From: Saprospiraceae bacterium
GTDB taxonomy: Bacteria > Bacteroidota > Bacteroidia > Chitinophagales > Saprospiraceae
Reading direction: 5' to 3'
Assembly (NCBI GenBank): GCA_016713025.1
Contig: JADJPZ010000003.1
Coordinates: 620,001 to 684,000 of the forward strand
Length of the DNA stretch: 64,000 nt
Positions 1-8,975 of this stretch are shown piece after piece. The notes under the pieces were generated by a model that saw nothing but the letters and a program-made list of their open reading frames with translations, was not told where the DNA came from and did no database searches. Position numbers and translations under genes: made by a program. Position 1 is the first letter of the stretch; the number at the start of each line of letters is the position of its first letter.

Positions 1-18
1 ACAGCACGACCCAAATTT

Positions 19-993
19 ATGGCATCAGAGCTTGATAAAATAAAAGAACCAGTCAAAGCAGAGCTTGAAGATTTTGAAAAATACTTTAAAGACTCCATGA
101 AAAGCTCAGTGCCACTGCTGGACAAAATCACTTACTATATCGTCCAGAAAAAAGGGAAACAGGTCAGGCCGATTCTCGTTTTTCTGTCAGCAAGGATGTT
201 TGGTAGAACGTCCGAATCAACAAGCGTAGCTGCTGCCTTGATAGAGCTATTGCACACTGCAACATTGGTTCATGATGATGTAGTAGATGATTCTTATCAA
301 AGAAGAGGTTATTTTTCAGTCAATGCATTATGGAAAAATAAGATTGCTGTTTTAGTGGGAGATTTTTTGCTGTCGCAGGGTATGAATATAGCCCTGGAAT
401 CCGGCAATTATCAACACCTTCATACAGTATCCAAAGCCATAAAACAAATGGCTGAGGGCGAACTTCTCCAGATTGAAAAAGCCAGAAAACTGGACATCGA
501 CGAAAAAGTGTACTATGAAATTATCCGACAGAAGACTGCTACCTTGATAGGTGCTGCTTGTTCTGCAGGTGCAGCATCTGCCACTGAAGATCAGGCAATA
601 GTCAGAAAAATGTGGACTTTTGGGGAAAAACTGGGTATAGCCTTTCAGATAAAAGATGATCTGTTTGACTACGGTGATGAGTCAATAGGTAAACCCCGAG
701 GCATAGACATCAAGGAAAAAAAAATGACATTGCCCCTGATATATGCCTTGAACAAAGCGGAAAAATCATTAAAAAATAAAATCATCCATCACATCAAAAC
801 TGATAGTACCAATGAGTCCAAAATCAAGGAAGTGATTGACTTTGTAAAATCTATGGGCGGCCTGGAGTATGCTCAGGAAGCCATGATAAGATATCAGAAT
901 GAAGCTTTGGAAATCATCCAATCATTTCCTCAAAGTGAAAGCAGAGATCGTATGGTTGATTTAGTGTACTTTTTTACTAACAGAAAATCATAA
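19..993 (+). CDS. Polyprenyl (octaprenyl-type) diphosphate synthase
   Basis: Trans-isoprenyl diphosphate synthase, which condenses isopentenyl diphosphate onto an allylic diphosphate to make the long-chain side chain of menaquinone. The first aspartate-rich motif DDVVDD is at about residues 86-91 and the second, KDDLFDYGD, at about 212-220. The motif GKQVRP at about 46-51 fits the IPP-binding region. The length of 324 aa is normal for the IspB/IdsA family. The reading frame is open up to the first base of the window, so an earlier start cannot be excluded, but ATG 19 gives a family-typical N-terminus. The next gene follows after 3 nt, so the two are probably co-transcribed. Chain length cannot be read from the sequence. 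Confidence 0.93.
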   Translation: MASELDKIKEPVKAELEDFEKYFKDSMKSSVPLLDKITYYIVQKKGKQVRPILVFLSARMFGRTSESTSVAAALIELLHTATLVHDDVVDDSYQRRGYFSVNALWKNKIAVLVGDFLLSQGMNIALESGNYQHLHTVSKAIKQMAEGELLQIEKARKLDIDEKVYYEIIRQKTATLIGAACSAGAASATEDQAIVRKMWTFGEKLGIAFQIKDDLFDYGDESIGKPRGIDIKEKKMTLPLIYALNKAEKSLKNKIIHHIKTDSTNESKIKEVIDFVKSMGGLEYAQEAMIRYQNEALEIIQSFPQSESRDRMVDLVYFFTNRKS

Positions 994-996
994 TCG

Positions 997-1869
997 ATGC
1001 ATCATACTATCCAAAATGACTTTTTGAAGGTGGAGATTGCAGAAGAAGGAGCTGAACTGCAAAGTATCATAGTCAAAAATACAGGTAAAGAACATCTGTG
1101 GCAAGGTGACACCACTTTCTGGCCAAGACGAGCACCGCTGCTATTTCCGATAGTAGGCAGATTGAAAAATGATACTATGACTTTCAAAGGAAATGAGTAC
1201 AATATGCATCAACATGGTTTTGCCAGAGACCTGCATTTCAGTGTTGAAAAAATGACAGATCAAAGTATCCTCTTAACAAGTGCAAGTAGTCCGGAAACAA
1301 GACAAAAATATCCCTTTGACTGGAAGTTGGATTGTAGTTATGAGCTCGATGGCAACATGCTGAAAGCTTCTGCATCAGTAACAAATACTTCTTCTTCAGA
1401 TTTGATGTATTTTAGCATTGGATTTCATCCGGGGTTTGTATTGCCTATGGATGGAGGATTGACTTTTGATGAATATCAGTTGTATTTCAATAAAGATCAC
1501 TCAGCCAAAAGGTGGAAAATCGAAGGAGCACTGATCGGTGACGAATTATCAAACAACACCATCAATGACTATCATATACAATTGTCATATGCTTTATTTG
1601 AGACGGACGCACTCGTTTTTAAAGGCTTAAAGAGTGATGAGATCATCATTAAAAACTCAAAATCGGATTCAAGACTACATTTTACCTTTCAAAATTTCCC
1701 TTTTTTGGGTATCTGGACGAAGCCCGAAGCACCTTACCTTTGTCTCGAGCCCTGGCACGGGATTGCAGACAGCATATGTCACAACGGGGATTTCACCGTC
1801 AAAGAAGGTATCCAGACACTTGATCCCAACAATACTTTTCAATGCGGGTATGGGGTGGGTTTCCATTAA
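997..1869 (+). CDS. Aldose 1-epimerase family protein (LacX/YeaD-like)
   Basis: A galactose-mutarotase-fold protein of 290 aa that probably interconverts sugar anomers or binds a sugar phosphate. Family-like segments are HQHGFARD near residue 70, GFHPGF near 147 and CLEPWHG near 256, which supply the conserved His and Glu residues of the fold. It starts 3 nt after the polyprenyl synthase stop, so it is probably in the same operon. The true substrate is unknown, because this LacX-like branch is not the characterised GalM branch. Confidence 0.85.
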   Translation: MHHTIQNDFLKVEIAEEGAELQSIIVKNTGKEHLWQGDTTFWPRRAPLLFPIVGRLKNDTMTFKGNEYNMHQHGFARDLHFSVEKMTDQSILLTSASSPETRQKYPFDWKLDCSYELDGNMLKASASVTNTSSSDLMYFSIGFHPGFVLPMDGGLTFDEYQLYFNKDHSAKRWKIEGALIGDELSNNTINDYHIQLSYALFETDALVFKGLKSDEIIIKNSKSDSRLHFTFQNFPFLGIWTKPEAPYLCLEPWHGIADSICHNGDFTVKEGIQTLDPNNTFQCGYGVGFH

Positions 1870-2032
1870 TTCAATGTGTTTCAATGAAGTTCAAAGAGTT
1901 CAATGAAGGAAGTAAACGATATGATGTATCAAAAACTTTATTGTTGATCTGAAGAACCGAAAATTCGCACAGTACTTGGTATTCTGAACTAAATTTTACC
2001 TTATTTTATTATTAATTTTAAACCAAATAAAT

Positions 2033-2218
2033 ATGGTAGAAGGTATAGTTTATATAACCGACGAGAAGGCAGAAAAGAAATTTGTACAAATCGATCTTGA
2101 AAAATATGGTGATCTGTGGCCAGATTTTTTAGACATCATAATCGCCCACTCCCGTAAAAGCGATAAGAAAGTAGCATTTAATGATGTGAAAAAACTTGTA
2201 CTTGATGGTTCTTTATGA
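2033..2218 (+). CDS. Small antitoxin-like protein (putative type II TA)
   Basis: A 61-aa acidic/basic protein rich in Lys and Asp, with no signal peptide or membrane segment. Its stop codon overlaps by 14 nt the start of a short reading frame that begins like a RelE/ParE toxin (next entry). That overlap and order are the usual layout of an antitoxin-toxin pair. I do not recognise a named antitoxin family, so the call rests on context and size. It lies at the left edge of the accessory island next to dnaE. Confidence 0.5.
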   Translation: MVEGIVYITDEKAEKKFVQIDLEKYGDLWPDFLDIIIAHSRKSDKKVAFNDVKKLVLDGSL

Positions 2219-2315
2219 AATTGTCTTTAGTGAGGGTGCTGTAAAAGACTTGTATATCTTTAATCTAAATTATTTTCTATGCCCCATTCGTAATTCACTC
2301 ATTCGTAATTCGTAA
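2205..2315 (+). pseudogene. Truncated RelE/ParE-like toxin remnant
   Basis: The frame starting at ATG 2205 reads MVLYEIVFSEGAVKDL, which resembles the first beta strand and helix of RelE/ParE-family toxins. It then loses similarity and runs into AT-rich sequence with three near-copies of ATTCGTAATT, ending at 2315 after only 36 codons. Family members are usually about 90-100 aa, so about two thirds is missing. The break lies just before the duplicated dnaE 3' end at 2323, which suggests that the event that created that junction cut the toxin. The family call is tentative because so little remains. Confidence 0.45.
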
Positions 2316-2322
2316 TTAAACC

Positions 2323-2485
2323 TCAATACCTCCCATCCTTAATAAAAGGCAGCTTCTCCATCTTGCTCACTTCCAGATCGCAAAGCCAAAACCATCCACT
2401 ACCTTGCCTAGTACGGCATAGCAACCTTTGCCCTGAAATGCATAAGCTTTCAGGCTCGGAGGGAAATGTACGGTGGCAAAGAAGC
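2323..2485 (-). pseudogene. Decayed duplicate of the dnaE 3' end
   Basis: These 163 nt match the 3' end of the intact dnaE gene (5870-6033) in the same orientation, at roughly 85% identity judged by eye. The match starts exactly at the stop codon: both copies begin TCAATACCTCCCATCCTT on the + strand, which encodes KDGRY-stop on the minus strand. The copy carries a 1-nt deletion about 55 nt in from the stop codon, so it is not an open reading frame over its length. It is a direct repeat that brackets the Abi_2 and KAP genes together with the intact copy, as expected when an element inserts at a gene end. Confidence 0.8.
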
Positions 2486-2546
2486 ATTTTCACAAAAGCA
2501 AACGGTAAAATTTTAAAAAATTCTCAATTAATTAAAAAAATACCCT

Positions 2547-2554
2547 TATCTTTG
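2547..2554 (+). promoter_or_regulatory. Bacteroidota -7 box upstream of the Abi_2 gene
   Basis: TATCTTTG fits TAnnTTTG. It lies about 80 nt upstream of the Abi_2 start, just outside the 12-bp core at 2560. A second perfect box, TACTTTTG at 2627-2634, has TTTG 18 nt upstream (2605-2608), but its start point would fall on the ATG itself. No clear -33 element was seen for the first box. Confidence 0.4.
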
Positions 2555-2559
2555 CATTA

Positions 2560-2571
2560 TCAATACCTCCC
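2560..2571. repeat. Third copy of the 12-bp dnaE stop-codon core
   Basis: TCAATACCTCCC occurs at 2323-2334, 2560-2571 and 5870-5881. At 5870 it is the complement of the last codons and stop of dnaE. The 2560 copy has no further dnaE similarity on its right side. Copies 2560 and 5870 exactly bracket the Abi_2 and KAP genes, so this could be an attachment-like core. A chance match cannot be excluded by eye. Confidence 0.5.
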
Positions 2572-2636
2572 GGACCTCTCTCGTCTTTGACGATGATGTG
2601 CATTTTTGGGGGGTTTTCTTTTTTTATACTTTTGTG

Positions 2637-3575
2637 ATGGCAAAGCAAAATAAACTATCATACAATAAGCTACCCAAATCCTTTGAAAATCAGGTAAAAC
2701 TACTAAAGTCAAGAGGACTTCATTTTGAGAATGAGAAGAAAGCGGAATAGATTCTGCAGTTTGTCAGTTACAATAGGTTAAGTAATTATTGGTATCCGTT
2801 TTTAGAAGAACCAAAGACGGAAGAAGTATTCAAACCCGAAACTTCATTTGAGTCGATATTTAGTATTTATCAATTTGATAGTGAATTACGAACACTAACA
2901 TTTCAAGCTATCGAACAAATAGAAATTGCTGTAAGAACACAAATCATTTACCATTTGTCACATAAATATAATTCCGGCTTTTGGTATGAAAATTCCGGAG
3001 CATTTAAAAATTATCCTCAATATGTAAACTTTCTTTCAAAGATTACCATCAACACTGAGGAGTCAAAGCAGGAATTCATTTTAAAATACAAAGACAAATA
3101 CCAACAATTTCTGCCACCATCCTGGAAAGCTTTTGAAATAGTAACTTTTAACTCACTACTCTTCATTTTGAAAAATGTAGCAGATTTTAAAGATATTATC
3201 CCTGTGGCCAGAAGCTTTGGATTGAATCATGAAGTTTTCATTTCATGGGTAGAAACTTTAGTGTATATCCGGAATATTTGTGCGCATCATAGTCGATTGT
3301 GGAATATAATTTTGACGATTAGTCCTACATGGCCAAAAAGCACATCAAAAAATTGGGTAGATAGATGGGAAAATATTCCATCGAAAACTAACACAAGAGA
3401 CAAGGTGTTAAAAACATATGCCGTATTCTGTATGATAGCATATTTGCATAGTCACATTAATCCATATAGTAATTTCAAAGCTAAGTTGAAAAAGTTAATT
3501 GAAGAATTTACAGAAGTAGATATTAAATATATGGGATTTCCAGAAAATTGGGAAACACAACCTTTATGGAAGTGA
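2637..3575 (+). pseudogene. Abi_2 family (AbiD/AbiF-like) HEPN protein with in-frame amber stop
   Basis: Translation from ATG 2637 gives a full-length Abi_2 protein of about 312 residues interrupted by a single TAG at 2748-2750 (codon 38). The family signature SYNRLSNYWYPF follows a few codons after the stop, and the frame stays open to 3575. The HEPN RNase motif RNICAH (R-x4-H) is at about residues 212-217. Abi_2 proteins abort phage infection, probably by RNA cleavage. A CAG-to-TAG change would explain the stop. The next ATG in frame is at 2955 and would delete the N-terminal third. Either the gene is dead, it makes a shortened protein, or the stop is read through. It overlaps the KAP gene end-to-start, so the two look like one unit. 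Confidence 0.8.
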
Positions 3576-3601
3576 ATTTTAGAAGTTACATAACCATTAG
3601 C

Positions 3602-5869
3602 ATGAACTTTATAAAAAAATATTTCCCAAATCTAATTGTAATATTGCTCCCATTTTTGTTAGAGCAAAAGTCATTGTATACATTTGTTTATTGGGTCTGG
3701 GTGAAGCCAATATCGCAAAATATTTTGGATAATATCTGTATATCTGCGCTACTAATTTCAGTTATAAGTTATCTTTATTGCATCGGCTTTTTTCAACGAA
3801 AGTCTAAACTTTTGCTTACTGCTCTTTTGACTGTGATTATTATAATGGCACAGACTTGGAACTATTGGGAATTTAAGGGATATTATTGGACTATGCCATT
3901 TCTACTTTTAATCATTTATACTATTTCTGAAATAACAATTAAAAAGAAATATGAGAAAACGTCTATAACAGATGAGTTAAATCGAGATGGTTTTGCAGCG
4001 TCAATTTTGGAAGATATTAAGTTAAAAAAAGATATTGAACGCTCTTATAATTATGGTTTAGTTGGTGAATGGGGCTCAGGCAAATCATTTTTGATGGAAA
4101 TGATGTATGAAAAAATGAAAAATGAGCCTAAAACATTCATTACTTACTATTTCAAACCTTGGGAAACACCCAATGAAAAAGAATTTGCTATACAAATCCT
4201 GAACGGAATCAAATCAAAATCCGAAAATTATGAATTTGAAACCAAGATCAACAAATTTCTTTCGAAGATAGAAACCGATTCAAGCGACATACTTACTAAA
4301 ACATTCACAACGTTCTTCTCTTGGCTCATTTCTGATGACTCGAGTATTGATGACATTAAAAAAGACCTTTCAAACTACCTTAAAAAGAACGATAAAAGAT
4401 TAGTTGTATTTTTAGACGATTTGGATAGGTTGGACCAATCAGAGATAAAAGAGTTGCTAAGATTGATGCGTAATACTTTTGATATACCATATTTGTTTTT
4501 TATTGTTGGGTATGACAGAGAATATTTAGCAAGAACCTTACGTCTTCCTTCAGTTAAGTTTGATAACTATATTTCTAAGTTTTTTCAGGTAAGAGTTGAT
4601 ATTCCATTATTAAATAAAGATGATCTTTTCAAGAAATATTATAGAAATGACTTATGTCTTGTTATGGACTTTGATGCAAATGACTTGGATGAAGAAAAAA
4701 AGAATAAAGAATTGATCTCGTCATTTTTTTTGGATAAAATCCAAACGCCAAGGGATTATGAAAATATTATATCTTCGTTTGACGTTGCCTTTCGAAACCT
4801 ACGCGATAACTGTGATTGGTTTACATTATTTCAACTTGAGATACTAAGACATAAAGAGTACGACAAATATATCGAAGCGAAAAGTGGGAATTATAATTAT
4901 ACAGGATCAGAAGTCTTGAAACAAGCATATGGAAAGTATCCAATAAGCGATATAAAGTATCGTCACAAGTACTTTTCTTTGGTCAATGCAGCTTATGAGA
5001 TTGACCAAAGAGAACTTGATAAAATCCTTTCAGAGAATGACTTAACCATTGTTGAAGAAAAATTTGAAAAATGGCTGAAGGATGGGAAATATGATGATTT
5101 AGATAAAAAATTAAAGTACTACTTTAACAATTCTGACAATTTTATTGACCCTGACTTACTTCTACTCATAGATAGTAAGATGGCAAGTGGACCTTATTCA
5201 CGACATAGTGTATATAATCCTATATTAGAATATTTACTACGAATTTTAAAACACTTAAATATACCTGATTTTCATTACATTGCAGGAATTCATAGTAAGT
5301 TAGACAATGCGAGTAAGTTAGACAATGCCAATATTAGTCGCAATATTTCATATTTTTTAGTAGATCATATTTATAATAATGAATTGTGTAATGAAATTAT
5401 TGAAAAGTTTAACTCACTAATAGTGACAAATCAATATTATGATAATCAACTTTTTTACTTTTTACAAAATGTTGAAGTTATGCAACAAAACTTTATTGAT
5501 AGAGATATTTATAGAGAATCTTTCGAAAATTATTTGAATTTCAAAAATAATTTCAAAGGAAAAATTGATCCAATTTTAACTAATTTTGCTAGAACCGATA
5601 TAGTAGAATTTCTTCAAAATTTTAGTGCGCCCATACCAAATCCTCGTGGCCCTCTATACTCCATTTATGATGATCTTGTACCCAAATTGATCAGTTATGA
5701 TGATGTTTTAAAATTGCTTATTAAAGAAAAACAAACTGATTCAGTTAAAGAATTAGTTGATTTTGTTTCAAAGTTAAAGCAGGTTGAATTAGATTATCCT
5801 CAAGGTTATTCTGTTTTTGTCCAAAACTTTACATTTAGACATAACGAAAAAATTATTGATAAATCTTAA
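3602..5869 (+). CDS. Membrane KAP family P-loop NTPase
   Basis: A KAP-type STAND-related ATPase. In the longest frame, which opens at 3548, four hydrophobic segments lie at about residues 27-38, 63-82, 88-101 and 114-129. They are followed by Walker A GEWGSGKS (173-180) and Walker B VVFLDDLDRL (about 286-295), with the doubled Asp of the family. The remaining 470 residues have no domain I recognise. The start at ATG 3602 is preferred because it leads straight into the first membrane helix; ATG 3548 would add 18 residues inside the end of the Abi_2 gene. Known KAP proteins include phage T7 exclusion protein PifA, so a defence role at the membrane is plausible but inferred. Its TAA stop at 5867-5869 directly abuts the convergent dnaE stop. 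The gene is markedly AT-rich compared with dnaE, which suggests recent acquisition. Confidence 0.85.
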   Translation: MNFIKKYFPNLIVILLPFLLEQKSLYTFVYWVWVKPISQNILDNICISALLISVISYLYCIGFFQRKSKLLLTALLTVIIIMAQTWNYWEFKGYYWTMPFLLLIIYTISEITIKKKYEKTSITDELNRDGFAASILEDIKLKKDIERSYNYGLVGEWGSGKSFLMEMMYEKMKNEPKTFITYYFKPWETPNEKEFAIQILNGIKSKSENYEFETKINKFLSKIETDSSDILTKTFTTFFSWLISDDSSIDDIKKDLSNYLKKNDKRLVVFLDDLDRLDQSEIKELLRLMRNTFDIPYLFFIVGYDREYLARTLRLPSVKFDNYISKFFQVRVDIPLLNKDDLFKKYYRNDLCLVMDFDANDLDEEKKNKELISSFFLDKIQTPRDYENIISSFDVAFRNLRDNCDWFTLFQLEILRHKEYDKYIEAKSGNYNYTGSEVLKQAYGKYPISDIKYRHKYFSLVNAAYEIDQRELDKILSENDLTIVEEKFEKWLKDGKYDDLDKKLKYYFNNSDNFIDPDLLLLIDSKMASGPYSRHSVYNPILEYLLRILKHLNIPDFHYIAGIHSKLDNASKLDNANISRNISYFLVDHIYNNELCNEIIEKFNSLIVTNQYYDNQLFYFLQNVEVMQQNFIDRDIYRESFENYLNFKNNFKGKIDPILTNFARTDIVEFLQNFSAPIPNPRGPLYSIYDDLVPKLISYDDVLKLLIKEKQTDSVKELVDFVSKLKQVELDYPQGYSVFVQNFTFRHNEKIIDKS

Positions 5870-8809
5870 TCAATACCTCCCATCCTTCACAAAAGGCAAC
5901 TTCTCCATCTTGCTCACTTCCAGGCTCGCGAAGCCGAAGTCATCGACTACCTTGCCTAGTACGATGTAGCAACCTTTACCCTGAAATGCGTAAGCTTTCA
6001 GACTAGGTGGGAAGTGTACCGTGTCAAAGAAGTGTCCATCTACGTCGGTCATCGTACCGAAATTCATGAGATCGCCTTTGGAGGTGGTGACCCACTTGCG
6101 ACAGACGTAGTAGCCGACCATACGGACGGTCTTGCCGATGTAGTCTTTCATTTGGGTGGCTCTGATGTCTCCGCGGAACTTCGTCTGGAGCAGGTCAAAG
6201 GGATTGCAGAGCGGAAATCCGAGCAGCTCTATCTCGTCGAAAGATTGCTCGTGCTCGGTCTCTGAGAGTATAGGTAGCGTGAAATTTTCCATCTCTGTGT
6301 CGAAGAGCATCTCCCCGGCATAGGCGTGTTTGATGAGCGGATTGTGGACAGCATTTTTTTCCCACATAAGTTCGTACTTGTTCATCCCTGTGAAGCGGAA
6401 AGCACCGATGCGGATGAGGATTTCGAGTTGCTCTTTGGAGATATTGATGCGATGGGTAAAGTCCTTGAGGCTGCGGTAATCGCCATGTATCTGGCGCTCT
6501 TCGACGATGGCGTGGGCGAGTTTTTGCTCCAGGTTGGCGAGGTGGACGAAACCAATGTAGATCGTGGTACCATAGATATTGGTGAGGTAGGTAGAGTTAT
6601 TGACGCAGGGTGCTTCTATCTTGGCACCACACATACGGGCTTCGTGGACGTACTGCTCCGTACTGTAGAATCCACCAAAATTATTGATCACGGCGGTCAT
6701 AAATTCGAGCGGAAAATAGGTCTTGAGATAGAGACGTTGGAAAGACTCTGCCGCAGAACTCGCCGAGTGCGCCTTGCAGAAGGAATAACCACTGAAACTC
6801 TCGATCTGCCGCCACACTTCCTTGCTGAGTTCGTCGGGATAACCACGCTCTTTGCAGTTTTTAAAATATTTCTCTTGTAGTCGATAGAAGGTGTCCGAAC
6901 TCTTCTTTTTACCGGTCATGATACGTCGTAGCACGTCTGATTCATCAAGATCGAGACCCGAGAAATGGTGGACGATCTTCATCACGTCTTCCTGATAGAC
7001 CATGACACCATAGGTCTCGCCGAGATGCTCCTCAAATACCGGATGGAGATACGTATAGCTGTCCGGCTTATGAAAACGCTGTATGTACTCGCGCATCATA
7101 CCCGACTGCGCTACGCCCGGGCGTATGATGGAGCTGGCGGCGACGAGATGTACGTAGTTATCGCATCGCAACTTGTGTAGCAGTCCACGCATGGCGGGCG
7201 ACTCGATGTAAAAGCAGCCGATGCAGTGACCGGATCGGAGCTGGGTTTTGACGTTTGGGTCTTCTTTGATCTGTGCCACATTGTGTACGTCGATAGCCTT
7301 GCCCTGATTTTGTTTGACGAGATCAACGGCATCTTTGATATGGCCGAGACCACGCTGCGAGAGCACATCGTATTTGTGGTATTCGAGATCTTCAGCTCCG
7401 TACATATCGAAGTGTACGATGGGAAATCCCTTGGGCATGAGTTGTAATGCCGTGTGGTAATTGAGTGGTTTTTCGCTGATGAGTATACCGCCGGCGTGGA
7501 TAGAGAGATAATTGGGAAACTTTTCGATCATCTTGCCATACTTAAAGATGTGTTTGGCAAAAGGATGATGTTTGTCCACGGCCATAGGTTCGTCCACGAT
7601 GGTGTCTATGTCCGCTTTGGGTAGGCCAACCACTTTGCCGAGCTCACGGATGATGGACTTGCCCTTGAAGGTATTGTATGTGGCGAGCAAGGCCGTATGT
7701 TCTTTGCCATATCGTTTGAAGATGTAGTCGGTGACATCATCACGGTTATTCCATGAGAAGTCGATGTCAAAATCCGGTGGTGAAGACCGATGTGGATTGA
7801 TAAATCGCTCAAAATACAGGTCCAGCTCCAGTGGATCTACGTCGGTGATATTGAGATTGTAGGCTACGATAGAGTTGGCTCCTGATCCGCGACCTACGTG
7901 GAAGTAACCTACAGAGTGTGCATACCTTACGATGTCCCACGTGATGAGAAAATAAGCACAGAAGCCCATCTGTTGTATGACTTTGAGTTCACGAAGTGTA
8001 CGCTCCATCGCTTTTTTATGCTTATCTCCAAAGCGTCTTTTGCACCCACTGACAGCGAGTTTGGTCAGAAGTTTGAAGTCATCCGTCTCATCACCAGTGA
8101 AAGTACGACGATTGTGGAGCTTTGTTGCCTCCATCTCTGTATGGCAAGTATCCAAGATACGTTGTGTGTTGGCAATGATGTGTGGATACTGTTGGAAGAC
8201 ATTTTCGAGATGACCTTTTGGGTAAAATATCTCAGATGACTTGGCACAATCTTTAGGGTCAAGCTTGCCGATGACGATGTTGAGATCGATACAACGCAGC
8301 AGCTTGTGCGCCTTAAATCCATCCTCATCTGCGAAAGTCACCGGACTGAAGATGACGAGTTTGTCGGGATAATTTTTGAGATAGGATGAGTACAGATGAT
8401 TGACTTCTTCGGGTCTGATGCCAGCATATTCGTAGTCACGGAGCAGCTCCACACCTTTGGGTAGTTTGCGATAGATGATGTAGCAATGGTGAAGTTCGGG
8501 AGCTTCCTTGGGCAGTGGTTCGCCTGTAAGTGAGGACTCTGTGAGCAGGGAACAAAGCTCGCGCCATCCTTCATCGTTTTTGGCTATGCCGAGATATAGA
8601 AACTCATTGTCCTGACGAAATTCTATACCAAGGATGGGTTTTATACCTTGCTCGCGACATGCACGTACAAACTGAAAAGCAGCGGAAGTATTGTTGATAT
8701 CAGACATGACGAGACACTCCACGCCATAAGACTTAGCGATGCCAGGCAACTCTTCGGGAGCGAAGGTGCCGTAGCGGAGGCTGAAGTAGGAGTGACAGTT
8801 GAGATACAT
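5870..8809 (-). CDS. DNA polymerase III alpha-type polymerase, short form (DnaE/DnaE2-like)
   Basis: A C-family DNA polymerase of 979 aa, shorter than replicative DnaE (about 1150 aa or more). An N-terminal PHP domain covers about residues 1-200, but its first metal motif reads NCHSYFS rather than HxHxxxS. The palm motif PDFDIDF at about 345-351 carries two catalytic Asp residues, and HVGRGSGANS precedes it. A C-terminal OB domain is at about 870-960. The size and degenerate PHP motif suggest an auxiliary, possibly error-prone polymerase (DnaE2/ImuC-like) rather than the main replicase. No imuA or imuB is adjacent. The 3' end is the apparent insertion site of the Abi_2-KAP island. Confidence 0.88.
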   Translation of the reverse strand: MYLNCHSYFSLRYGTFAPEELPGIAKSYGVECLVMSDINNTSAAFQFVRACREQGIKPILGIEFRQDNEFLYLGIAKNDEGWRELCSLLTESSLTGEPLPKEAPELHHCYIIYRKLPKGVELLRDYEYAGIRPEEVNHLYSSYLKNYPDKLVIFSPVTFADEDGFKAHKLLRCIDLNIVIGKLDPKDCAKSSEIFYPKGHLENVFQQYPHIIANTQRILDTCHTEMEATKLHNRRTFTGDETDDFKLLTKLAVSGCKRRFGDKHKKAMERTLRELKVIQQMGFCAYFLITWDIVRYAHSVGYFHVGRGSGANSIVAYNLNITDVDPLELDLYFERFINPHRSSPPDFDIDFSWNNRDDVTDYIFKRYGKEHTALLATYNTFKGKSIIRELGKVVGLPKADIDTIVDEPMAVDKHHPFAKHIFKYGKMIEKFPNYLSIHAGGILISEKPLNYHTALQLMPKGFPIVHFDMYGAEDLEYHKYDVLSQRGLGHIKDAVDLVKQNQGKAIDVHNVAQIKEDPNVKTQLRSGHCIGCFYIESPAMRGLLHKLRCDNYVHLVAASSIIRPGVAQSGMMREYIQRFHKPDSYTYLHPVFEEHLGETYGVMVYQEDVMKIVHHFSGLDLDESDVLRRIMTGKKKSSDTFYRLQEKYFKNCKERGYPDELSKEVWRQIESFSGYSFCKAHSASSAAESFQRLYLKTYFPLEFMTAVINNFGGFYSTEQYVHEARMCGAKIEAPCVNNSTYLTNIYGTTIYIGFVHLANLEQKLAHAIVEERQIHGDYRSLKDFTHRINISKEQLEILIRIGAFRFTGMNKYELMWEKNAVHNPLIKHAYAGEMLFDTEMENFTLPILSETEHEQSFDEIELLGFPLCNPFDLLQTKFRGDIRATQMKDYIGKTVRMVGYYVCRKWVTTSKGDLMNFGTMTDVDGHFFDTVHFPPSLKAYAFQGKGCYIVLGKVVDDFGFASLEVSKMEKLPFVKDGRY

Positions 8810-8975
8810 CGACGATAAGGTTGAGATTAAGATTGAGACTAAGAATAGGGTGACAAAATTCAGCCTAATTTTACACTTAGCTTCAAAATGTCGACTTAAA
8901 CGTCAATATAATGACGATAAATCTGGCAAAGATAACAATTGCCATTAATTTATCAAATGTGAAGGATGAAATATT

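Noticed and set aside
2283..2316. Three ATTCGTAATT units as a CRISPR or iteron array
   Set aside because: The units are about 10 bp, imperfect and only three; no spacers of constant length and no rep or cas gene.
6326..6880. A 184-codon + strand frame opposite dnaE, and several others at 6014-8239
   Set aside because: They lie antisense to a well-supported gene, have no family similarity, and arise from its codon bias.
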